Position numbers and translations under genes: made by a program. Shown in pieces: positions 7,768 to 12,991 of a stretch of DNA of 12,991 nucleotides (its first letter is position 1; each line of letters opens with the position of its first letter). Below the pieces are notes generated by a model. It saw only the letters and a list, made by a program, of their open reading frames with translations. It was not told the origin of the DNA and did not search any database. This DNA is from Bacteroidales bacterium (GTDB lineage: Bacteria > Bacteroidota > Bacteroidia > Bacteroidales > UBA4181), in the NCBI GenBank assembly GCA_028700615.1, contig JAQVSH010000026.1:780-13770 (forward strand). Direction: 5' to 3'.

Positions 7768-8388
7768 ATGACAACAAAGGAGAAAAAACAAATCACATTA
7801 CTACTTATGTACGATCAGATTCAAGATTATCTCAGGCAACATTATTCTCTGAGATGGATTAGTAGAAAGTTAAGTATCAATTACCGCACGCTCAGGAAGT
7901 ATACCAGTATGAGCCGTGAAGAGTATGAGAGTTACATTGCGAATATTGGCAACAAGCCCTTCTCATTAGAGTCCTACAAAGCGTTTGTTGTAAAAAGACT
8001 TGGATTGTTTCCGGAAACATCCTCCGCCCAAATGCATGATTGGTTAAAGGAGGAATATCCGGACTTTCCGTTAATCACACCAAGGACCGTTTATAACTTT
8101 GTAATGAAGATCCGGCAAGATTACGGAATTGCAAAGATCAGCCCTAATGAGCGGCAATACGGTGCAATACCTGATGCCGACCCCGGAGAATACGCCCAGG
8201 TTGATTTTGGACAAAAGAAGCTCAGAACAGGCACGGGAGGATGGAAGAAGGTCTACTTCATGGCGATGTTGTTGTGTCATAGCCGCTACAAATTTATTTG
8301 TTTCCGTGACAAACCGTTTAACAGCCAGGCAGCTGTCATGGCTCATGAGAAATCATTCGAGTACTTTCATGGCGTTCCCAAAAAATAA
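7768..8388 (+). CDS. istA: IstA transposase, N-terminal part (gene split by frameshift)
   Basis: 206 residues from the ATG at 7768, chosen because AAAGGA stands 6 nt before it; the upstream TTG at 7738 has no such site. Residues 25-50 form a helix-turn-helix (LRWISRKLSINYRTLRKY). A second DNA-binding segment lies near 90-115. The integrase core starts with YAQVDFGQ, where Asp146 is the first catalytic acid, and continues through WKKVYFMAMLLCHSRYKF to FEYFHGVPKK. The frame then meets TAA at 8386-8388 inside the core. The -1 frame continues the family sequence at once as IIYDQDAVFLYDEN. The break lies at six A residues (8380-8385). One missing base, or a -1 slip, explains it. The N-terminal part alone cannot be an active transposase. 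Confidence 0.85.
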   Translation: MTTKEKKQITLLLMYDQIQDYLRQHYSLRWISRKLSINYRTLRKYTSMSREEYESYIANIGNKPFSLESYKAFVVKRLGLFPETSSAQMHDWLKEEYPDFPLITPRTVYNFVMKIRQDYGIAKISPNERQYGAIPDADPGEYAQVDFGQKKLRTGTGGWKKVYFMAMLLCHSRYKFICFRDKPFNSQAAVMAHEKSFEYFHGVPKK

Positions 8389-9338
8389 TATACGATCAGG
8401 ATGCCGTGTTCCTATACGATGAAAATATTGGAGACTATATTATGACAACAGTCTTTGACAGCTATGTAAAAGGCTGCGTTTTCAAGCCCATATTCTGCAG
8501 ACCGGCAGATCCCGAGAGCAAAGGCAAAGTCGAAAATGTTGTCAAATATGTCAAACAAAACTTTCTTCAGAACCGACAGTTTACCACTGTAGATGATTTG
8601 AATGAAGAAGGGATAAAATGGCTTCAAAGAACTGGCAATGCAATGGTTCACAATACAACGTGCAAAATCCCGTTCGAAGAATGGAAAGAGGAATGCCGGC
8701 ATCTTCTTCCCTATATACCAATCACTGTTTCTGAAGAAAAAAAAGGATACAAGGTCATAAAAAATAATACGGTACGTTATAAAAGCAATACCTATTCGGT
8801 GCCTCCCGGAACCTATGTCAATGAAGAATCCAGGGTGTTGTTAAGTGAAGAGAACGGGTCTCTTATTATTGCAGATATGGAAGATGTGCTTATAACCAGG
8901 CATGTCATACCTGCAGGTAAAGGGAACCTAACCATCAACAAGAATCATCGTCGTGATCGCAGTTCGTCTATCGATCAAATACGAGAGACGGTTGAAAGTC
9001 TTTTTATCAACAAGGACGAAATAAATGTCTTTTTAAACAAGGTCAAAGAGACGTATCCCAGGTACATGAGGGATCAGCTGGCTACACTGCTTGATTGTTT
9101 TGATATTTATGGATCGGAAGCCTGTCAGCAGGCATTGACGTTGTGTAACATAAATCGCTTCAAAAGCGCAAACGACTTCAAGGCTTTGGCCTCTACTTTT
9201 GGACGAAACAGCTCCCATGAGCGAAAGGATGTGTTACCCGTTAAACCGTTGGGGGATGAATCCGCCAGAATGATGGTCAATATTGAACCAAACCGGAGCT
9301 GTATTGATGATTATCAAACCATTTTTACAGCCAATTAG
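8389..9338 (+). CDS. istA: IstA transposase, C-terminal part (out of frame with N-terminal part)
   Basis: The frame that continues istA after the A6 run reads IIYDQD from 8385, supplying the second catalytic Asp (codon 8394-8396), and then PADPESKGKVENVVKYV, supplying the catalytic Glu (codon 8532-8534). The DDE triad is therefore complete only if the two frames are joined. The first possible separate start is GTG at 8406, which would omit the second Asp. The rest matches IstA tails: HNTTCKIPFEEW, YSVPPGTYV, and the basic segment TINKNHRRDRSSSID. Joined, the protein would be about 523 residues, normal for the family. No other disruption is seen, so the frameshift is recent, programmed, or a sequencing error. 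The stop overlaps the istB start region by a 2-base gap. Confidence 0.82.
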
Positions 9339-9340
9339 CC

Positions 9341-10090
9341 ATGGGACAGTATAAACTCACCCTGATCAAGGCTCAAGCTAAAAGGCTTCGATTGTCATCA
9401 CTCTTTGCCAATGCATCTGACATACTTATTGCTGCACAAAAAAGCACTCCCAGTTATGACGACTTCCTTTGCAACGTGTTGGAACAGGAGGTGCAGTGTA
9501 GAACAGAAAAACAACTGGCTCAAAGACGTAAACTTGCAAAAATGCCTCTGGCTCACAATCTGGATAACTATGACTCCTCTTTATCCAATGGAATATCGAA
9601 CACACAGCTCAATCAGCTGAGAGAGTTACACTGGGTGGATGAATGCTATAATATCATGCTTACAGGTCCTTGTGGTGTAGGTAAAACACTGATAGCCTCA
9701 GGATTGTGTAATGATGCCATCAATAAAGGGTATAAAGCATACTTCAGATGTATGGAAGAAATATTAAACACGCTTAAGACTAAAGACCTTATCCCTAGTG
9801 CCAAACAAGAATATAAACGACTGCGTGAAGCCCATGTCATTGTAATCGATGACCTGATGAATATATCTGTGAGCCAAGAAGAAGGTAATCTCTTTTTCTC
9901 CTTTGTCAATAACACCTTCGAGTCCACCTCCTATATCATAACCACCAACAAATCGCCTGCAGAGTGGGCAAAAGCCCTCGATGACGAAGTCCTTGCAACA
10001 GCCCTTCTAGACAGAATCCTTTTTAAATGTCAACTTATACAGCTCTCCGGCACCAGTTACAGACTTAAAAACAGGCAAACAATATTCTAA
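9341..10090 (+). CDS. istB: IstB, AAA+ ATPase transposition helper
   Basis: 249 residues, starting 2 bases after the istA stop, which suggests translational coupling. Walker A is GPCGVGKT (109-116) and Walker B is HVIVIDDLM (165-173, with Asp170/Asp171). SYIITTNKSPAEW (197-209) is the sensor-1 region typical of IstB, and ALLDRILFKCQLIQLSGTSYRLK is its usual ending. The N-terminal 100 residues form the IstA-interacting/helical domain. IstB oligomerises on target DNA with ATP and recruits the IstA-end complex for insertion. It is full length with no missing motif, so it could act in trans with a related intact IstA. Confidence 0.93.
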   Translation: MGQYKLTLIKAQAKRLRLSSLFANASDILIAAQKSTPSYDDFLCNVLEQEVQCRTEKQLAQRRKLAKMPLAHNLDNYDSSLSNGISNTQLNQLRELHWVDECYNIMLTGPCGVGKTLIASGLCNDAINKGYKAYFRCMEEILNTLKTKDLIPSAKQEYKRLREAHVIVIDDLMNISVSQEEGNLFFSFVNNTFESTSYIITTNKSPAEWAKALDDEVLATALLDRILFKCQLIQLSGTSYRLKNRQTIF

Positions 10091-10131
10091 AAATGAGAAA
10101 AAATCAAAAATAAATTACCTTTGCAAACGTT

Positions 10132-10240
10132 GTAACATTGCTTCCGAAATCGTTGTACGATTGCTTCTGAAAATGTTGCACGATTGCTTCCGAAAACGTT
10201 GCATCCTTCGTTTCTGAAAATATTGCATTGTTCGTTTCTG
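10132..10240 (-). repeat. Right-end repeat array of the IS21 element
   Basis: Five copies in inverted orientation to the left array: 10132-10146, 10155-10169, 10178-10192, 10201-10216 and 10225-10240. The starts are 23, 23, 23 and 24 bp apart. Examples on the plus strand are GTACGATTGCTTCTG and GCATTGTTCGTTTCTG. Together with the AAAA spacers the region is nearly a tandem 23-bp repeat. A weak sixth look-alike, TTCGTTTCTA, lies outside the element at 10262-10271. Confidence 0.75.
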
Positions 10241-10246
10241 TTTACA

Positions 10247-10600
10247 CCTGGCACATCTTTTTTCGTTTCTAAAGTAGAAAGAAGTATAAACGAAACCTTG
10301 GAAAATAGGGCACTTTGGGGAAATGTTTTTTCTACTTCAATCAGTATTTTATGTCAAGAAGTTGTCCAGATTGCGATGAACCAGATTTAAGTTCCTTATT
10401 ATCAAATCAAAGGGACAAGTACACACTTGGATCTTACTCATTTTACACTTTATATACATACCTGCCCCTTAAAAAACCATGTTAACTCTCTTTAATACTT
10501 CCCATTTTTCAACCACCGGGGTAGCTTTTTAAGTTTAGTTTTGTGTTTTTACGTTCTTTAATTTCTTGATGATTTTAAACGGTTAAGCAGCATTTTCGTA
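10247..10600. other. Non-coding stretch between IS21 and the IS3 remnant
   Basis: No gene can be supported. A plus-strand frame from about 10308 to 10485 contains SCPDCDEPDL but has no recognisable family. No Fic motif is found on the minus strand, where the missing part of fic should be if the insertion were simple. The sequence ACCACCGGGGTAGC near 10515 probably belongs to the downstream flank of the IS3 remnant. Confidence 0.5.
10539..10552 (+). repeat. 14-bp direct repeat, copy 1
   Basis: TTTTGTGTTTTTAC, identical to 10855-10868. The two copies bracket the IS3 transposase remnant. The length is too great for a normal IS3 target duplication (3-5 bp). Confidence 0.5.
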
Positions 10601-10774
10601 CTAGGAATATGGAGTGTAATGATCCAGGCTTTTATGGGTCTGTTGGTTATTGTAGTAGTAAAGATCCTCTTTTAAGCCTTTCTGAAATTCCTCGCCATCC
10701 TCAGCCAGGTTCAAATAAATATATTCCCATTTGAGCGTTCTCCAAAACCTTTCAACAAGATTATCCAAAAGTTT
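10601..10774 (-). pseudogene. IS3-family transposase (OrfB), C-terminal remnant
   Basis: The minus strand reads LLDNLVERFWRTLKWEYIYL, then NLAEDGEEFQKGLKEDLYYY and NNQQTHKSLDHYTPYS, then a stop at 10601-10603. D-N-x-x-V-E-R-F-W-R-(S/T)-L-K carries the final Glu of the DDE triad of IS3-family integrase cores, and Y-N-x-x-(R/Q)-x-H-x-S-L is the typical tail. The upstream two thirds of the enzyme, including the two catalytic Asp residues, are missing: before 10774 the frame loses similarity and meets stops. It is a dead fragment about 57 residues long. The DN-L-V variation from the usual DN-V-F-V suggests decay. Confidence 0.8.
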
Positions 10775-10790
10775 AGATAATCTGGCTTAT

Positions 10791-10833
10791 CATAACTTTT
10801 CAGTTATGGCACTGTCCAGACAGGTTAGACCTG
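10791..10833. repeat. Two small perfect hairpins
   Basis: CATAACT-TTTC-AGTTATG (10791-10808) and CAGGT-TAG-ACCTG (10821-10833). They lie downstream of the 387-residue lipoprotein stop when read on the minus strand. Neither has a T tract, so a terminator role is possible but weak. They may equally be part of the decayed IS3 element. Confidence 0.35.
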
Positions 10834-10854
10834 CTAAAAGCTAAGTCATTATGA

Positions 10855-10868
10855 TTTTGTGTTTTTAC
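10855..10868 (+). repeat. 14-bp direct repeat, copy 2
   Basis: TTTTGTGTTTTTAC, identical to 10539-10552, 316 bp apart. It lies 10 bp from the stop of the 387-residue lipoprotein. Confidence 0.5.
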
Positions 10869-10878
10869 AGAAATAGAT

Positions 10879-12042
10879 TTATTTTTCTAGTAAAATCATA
10901 TCAAACCATTTATCTACAACTCTGGTAGAGTATATTCCCTGTGAATCAAAATCAGCTATATGTACTGTTTCTTTATAAGAAATGGATCCAGAGTATGTCT
11001 TTCTCCTGCCAAATGCATTTACTAATACTGTATAATTTGAGGGTGTGGCACCTGAGTAATGATGGACATAAACCTCGTATGTTCCTGCTGGCGCCTGTAA
11101 TGATGGCCAAAAAATGTTCTCTGGTCCATATCCATTCCTGTCATCAACATCTAATTTACCACCTGATTCAGAAACTTTATTGTACCAATAAATCGTTTCT
11201 CCAAATGGATCATAAACATATAGGTCTACGTCTGCAGTATTATTCCATGTTAGTGTTACCTGGACATCTCCATAGCCATACTCTAATGCACCTTCAACAA
11301 CACGTATATCATCAGCACGATCATTTTCAATTGTCTCTATTTCGTCTGCAATTGTGTGAAATGCGCGCGAAGCAACACTAAATAATGTAGCAACACCTGG
11401 ATTCGTATTGTTTATCAGGGAAGTTATACCATAAAAGGACATAAACTCTGTGAATCCATTATGTATATCAAACTCATGCACTAATATATTAGCAGTAAGA
11501 CTTGCGATGTATGTTCCACACGTATAAATCATTGATGGCAGAGTGACGACTGTCAATCCTGATACAGCCAACATCACACATGGTATTGCGCCAATTGCCC
11601 TGGCAGCCCATCTAATGTTATCGGACTGTGCTTTTGTTCTAACTGCGCTATCTGACCAATCGTATTCAGTCTGAACATTTCTTATGATTTCTACTTCATC
11701 ATTTGGGTATATAATGCCAATATCGATCAAATTACCATCCGGATTTCTGAGAATAAAAATATAGTCATCAACAACTATTTTATCCAGATATCCGTCTTCT
11801 GTAAAAAAAACAGCATAATCTTTATTTGTTTCTGAAGAAAAGAAAGATGCAAATCTCGGTAAAGGACCGTCAGTTTTTAAGAAAAAATAATCATCTGATC
11901 CTCCAACCCAATAATCCCAATCCGTTTCTTCACTTACATTAACGACATTGATATCAGGCACAATCTTGGGATTTTCTTGTTCGGCACAACCAGAAATAAA
12001 CGTACATGCAAATAAAATAAATAACAAAATTATATTTTTCAT
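10879..12042 (-). CDS. Lipoprotein with hydrophobic core and YfaP/DUF2135-like domain
   Basis: 387 residues. The signal peptide ends in a lipobox, FISGC, with lipidated Cys19, so the protein is anchored in a membrane. Residues 40-125 are acidic and aromatic, with no family I recognise. Residues 145-187 are strongly hydrophobic and rich in Ala, Gly and small residues (AIGAIPCVMLAVSGLTVV and onwards), long enough for a transmembrane hairpin or buried helices. Residues 258-345 resemble the YfaP/DUF2135 beta-sandwich: VQVTLTWNNTADVDLYVYDP, then SGGKLDVDDRNGYGPENI, then PAGTYEVYVHHYSG. That fold is often found in proteins with von Willebrand or metalloprotease partners and may bind metal or carbohydrate; its role here is unknown. 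A possible -7 box TGGATTTG lies at 12063-12070 on the minus strand. It is the last gene of an AT-rich leftward group. Confidence 0.75.
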   Translation of the reverse strand: MKNIILLFILFACTFISGCAEQENPKIVPDINVVNVSEETDWDYWVGGSDDYFFLKTDGPLPRFASFFSSETNKDYAVFFTEDGYLDKIVVDDYIFILRNPDGNLIDIGIIYPNDEVEIIRNVQTEYDWSDSAVRTKAQSDNIRWAARAIGAIPCVMLAVSGLTVVTLPSMIYTCGTYIASLTANILVHEFDIHNGFTEFMSFYGITSLINNTNPGVATLFSVASRAFHTIADEIETIENDRADDIRVVEGALEYGYGDVQVTLTWNNTADVDLYVYDPFGETIYWYNKVSESGGKLDVDDRNGYGPENIFWPSLQAPAGTYEVYVHHYSGATPSNYTVLVNAFGRRKTYSGSISYKETVHIADFDSQGIYSTRVVDKWFDMILLEK

Positions 12043-12087
12043 AGGTTGTGGAATTTTAGCGACAAATCCAATAATAAATATTTACAT

Positions 12088-12104
12088 ACAGACTTATTGT
12101 CTGT
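12088..12104. repeat. Small hairpin upstream of the large lipoprotein
   Basis: ACAGAC-TTATT-GTCTGT, a 6-bp perfect stem with a 5-nt loop, 46 nt upstream of the lipoprotein ATG on the minus strand. It could be an operator-like palindrome or part of the leader. Confidence 0.3.
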
Positions 12105-12162
12105 CTATAAAACAATTGAATTTGCTACTACTGGAAAATTCGTAGAAAAAATAAAATAGGCA

Positions 12163-12226
12163 AAATCTATCTGTACTATTAATTATCACAAACACCATGT
12201 GTAAATAATGAAAAACAGATAGATTT
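12163..12226 (-). terminator. 12-bp perfect inverted repeat with U-rich trailer
   Basis: AAATCTATCTGT (12163-12174) and ACAGATAGATTT (12215-12226) are perfect complements, 40 nt apart. The loop can itself pair through ATTAT/ATAAT and CACA/TGTG, extending the structure. On the minus strand the stem is followed by TGCCTATTTTATTTTTTC, a plausible U-rich trailer, so it may terminate the transcript of the small peptides. The large loop is unusual for a simple terminator; a structured RNA is an alternative. Confidence 0.45.
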
Positions 12227-12257
12227 CACCTTAAGGCAAGATGCAAGGTTAACAAAA

Positions 12258-12356
12258 TCAATAAAATATTGAAAACCCAAAAAATAGCGTAAAAATAAAT
12301 GCTACAGCAGCTGCTACTAAAGCTATGTCTAATACTTTATCCCAATCAATGACCAT
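12258..12356 (-). CDS. Small hydrophobic 32-residue peptide 2
   Basis: A small ORF from ATG at 12356 to TGA at 12258. The N-terminus MVIDWDKVLDIA is acidic. A single hydrophobic helix follows, ALVAAAVAFIFTLFFGF, with small-xxx-small spacings at Ala12/Ala16 and Ala15/Ala19. It should be a single-pass membrane peptide, exposed without a cleavable signal. It lies 19 nt after the stop of peptide 1 and is exactly the same length. The stop codon sits in a small stem, TCAATA-TTT-TATTGA followed by TTTTG on the minus strand. I do not recognise a family. Similar sizes occur in type I toxins, two-peptide bacteriocins and small membrane regulators. No Shine-Dalgarno is visible; the upstream region is A/T-rich, as is normal in Bacteroidota. 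Without homologues the coding call remains probable, not proven. Confidence 0.6.
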   Translation of the reverse strand: MVIDWDKVLDIALVAAAVAFIFTLFFGFSIFY

Positions 12357-12375
12357 AATATATAAAATTACTAGG

Positions 12376-12474
12376 TTAAGTAAAAATTGCAACTATCACG
12401 CCTCCAATGATAGAGCCTCCAATTAAGCCTATCAAGATGCCAATAAACCATTCCAAAAAAGTTGACGTTTCCAT
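12376..12474 (-). CDS. Small hydrophobic 32-residue glycine-zipper peptide 1
   Basis: A small ORF from ATG at 12474 to TAA at 12376. After METSTFLEWF the peptide is wholly hydrophobic, IGILIGLIGGSIIGG then VIVAIFT. Glycines at 12, 16, 20 and 24 make a perfect GxxxGxxxGxxxG zipper, with extra Gly19 and Gly25. Such zippers pack transmembrane helices tightly and occur in channel- and pore-forming peptides. It follows the 151-residue lipoprotein by 31 nt and precedes peptide 2 by 19 nt, all in one direction, so co-expression is likely. The coding call is supported by the regular glycine spacing, the equal length with peptide 2, and the absence of any other gene in the gap. Function is unknown: toxin, bacteriocin component, or membrane anchor/regulator are options. 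Confidence 0.65.
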   Translation of the reverse strand: METSTFLEWFIGILIGLIGGSIIGGVIVAIFT

Positions 12475-12505
12475 ATATAAAAATTTAAATTAATAAAAAT
12501 ATGTT

Positions 12506-12961
12506 CTATTGTTTGATCCATGTTTGAAGCTCGCCAAATTCTCTGTTGAATATTGGTTTTGTTGGCTGAAGGGTAAAAGTGTTTTCATCAATAATATTAA
12601 ATTTATAATTTTGATATGTCGCTCCCCACGTATTCGCCATTTGATAAGTAGTTAAATACTCCCCGTTGTTCGATATAGCGTAAAAGTATTCTGATGGAAC
12701 TCCTGCACCTATAGAAATATCGACCTTTCCATGAAGATGAATACCAGTCACAACATTATCCAGTTTTACACTTTGCATGGCAGGATGAATATATCTTTCT
12801 TTGAAAAACATAGTTTCACTCCCATACTTGTAAGTGTTTGTGTTTAGATAATCAAGCACATAGGTTTCTTCTGCAGTATAAATTGCATCTTGTTTACTAC
12901 AAGAAATTAACAGAACTCCTGAAAAAACAATTGTTAAAATTAATAATTTTTTAAGTTTCAT
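12506..12961 (-). CDS. Small lipoprotein of unknown function (151 aa)
   Basis: The N-terminus MKLKKLLILTIVFSGVLLISC is a typical lipoprotein signal with Cys21 at the lipobox LLISC, followed by SKQDA. After Cys21, S-K-Q-D has no strong acidic surface-export signal of the S-D-D-D kind. The mature part of about 130 residues is rich in Tyr, Thr and Asn and has alternating patterns suggesting a small beta-sheet fold, for example VTGIHLHGKVDISIGAG and YLTTYQMANTWGATYQNYKF. I do not recognise the family. It is probably first in a leftward group with the two hydrophobic peptides. The end of the window cuts off most of its promoter region, so an upstream gene cannot be excluded. It could be a partner or immunity factor for the peptides, but nothing in the sequence proves it. 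Confidence 0.75.
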   Translation of the reverse strand: MKLKKLLILTIVFSGVLLISCSKQDAIYTAEETYVLDYLNTNTYKYGSETMFFKERYIHPAMQSVKLDNVVTGIHLHGKVDISIGAGVPSEYFYAISNNGEYLTTYQMANTWGATYQNYKFNIIDENTFTLQPTKPIFNREFGELQTWIKQ

Positions 12962-12991
12962 ATATTTGCGATTTTTATATATTTTGCTATA

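Larger units (their letters stand above)
7620..10246 (+). mobile_element. IS21-family insertion sequence (2,627 bp)
   Basis: The ends are near-identical inverted repeats: left TGTAACCGGAAATGACC and right, read inward, TGTAAACAGAAACGAAC, with 17 of the first 22 positions matching and terminal TG...CA. Inside each end is an array of related repeats spaced 23-24 bp, typical of IS21 elements. It carries istA (frameshifted) and istB two bases apart in the order expected. Length fits the family. No direct target duplication is seen: the left flank ends AACAGGGCT and the right begins CCTGGCACA. This suggests rearrangement or deletion after insertion. The element interrupts a Fic-family gene. Confidence 0.85.

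Noticed and set aside
10184..10390. Plus-strand 68-codon frame at the right end of the IS21 element
   Set aside because: It begins inside the end-repeat array and crosses the IS boundary, so its sequence is a by-product of the repeats.
10351..10485. Plus-strand 44-codon frame with CPDC near its start
   Set aside because: The CxxC hints at a zinc ribbon, but there is no second pair in a suitable place, no homologue I recognise, and it lies in IS debris.
12094..12198. Minus-strand 34-codon frame between peptide 2 and the large lipoprotein
   Set aside because: It runs through the 12-bp inverted repeat, lacks a membrane-helix pattern or other signature, and starts inside the hairpin loop.

Overview
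The window looks like part of a Bacteroidota chromosome, most likely Bacteroidales or a relative. The evidence is a PD40 beta-propeller envelope protein, a cold-shock protein with a long lysine/glutamate-rich N-terminus next to an RRM/glycine-rich RNA-binding protein, secreted GH3 glycosidases, a Crp/Fnr regulator with the short C-terminal helix-turn-helix usual in this phylum, lipoproteins, and two -7 boxes matching TAnnTTTG. The species cannot be told from the sequence.

Layout. 3-728 (+) is the C-terminal part of a PD40 repeat protein that starts outside the window. 826-1657 (-) is a two-gene unit, cold-shock-domain protein then RRM protein, with a bidirectional-looking hairpin at 744-772 separating it from the PD40 gene and a structured leader of about 190 nt upstream. 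1975-6642 (-) holds two secreted GH3 beta-glycosidases in tandem, with a Crp/Fnr regulator (6759-7343, +) diverging from a shared 100-bp region. No SusC/SusD pair is visible, so this is not a complete polysaccharide-utilisation locus inside the window.

7355-10870 is a mobile-element scar. A GC-rich palindrome is followed by the last 58 codons of a Fic-family gene (-) cut by a complete IS21-family element (7620-10246). The element has matching TG...CA ends, arrays of end repeats spaced 23-24 bp, istA split by a -1 frameshift at an A6 run, and an intact istB. No target duplication is seen and the fic gene does not continue on the far side, which points to a later deletion or rearrangement. Next comes a C-terminal remnant of an IS3-family transposase, set between two copies of a 14-bp direct repeat.

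10879-12961 (-) is AT-rich and is the least explained part of the window. A 151-residue lipoprotein is followed by two adjacent genes, not previously marked because of their size, that each encode a 32-residue hydrophobic peptide. The first has a perfect four-step glycine zipper. A 12-bp perfect inverted repeat follows, and then a 387-residue lipoprotein with a hydrophobic core and a YfaP/DUF2135-like C-terminal domain. All four run the same way. They may form an envelope-acting cassette, for example membrane-active peptides with lipoprotein partners, but that role is inference. The IS remnants beside it fit horizontal acquisition.
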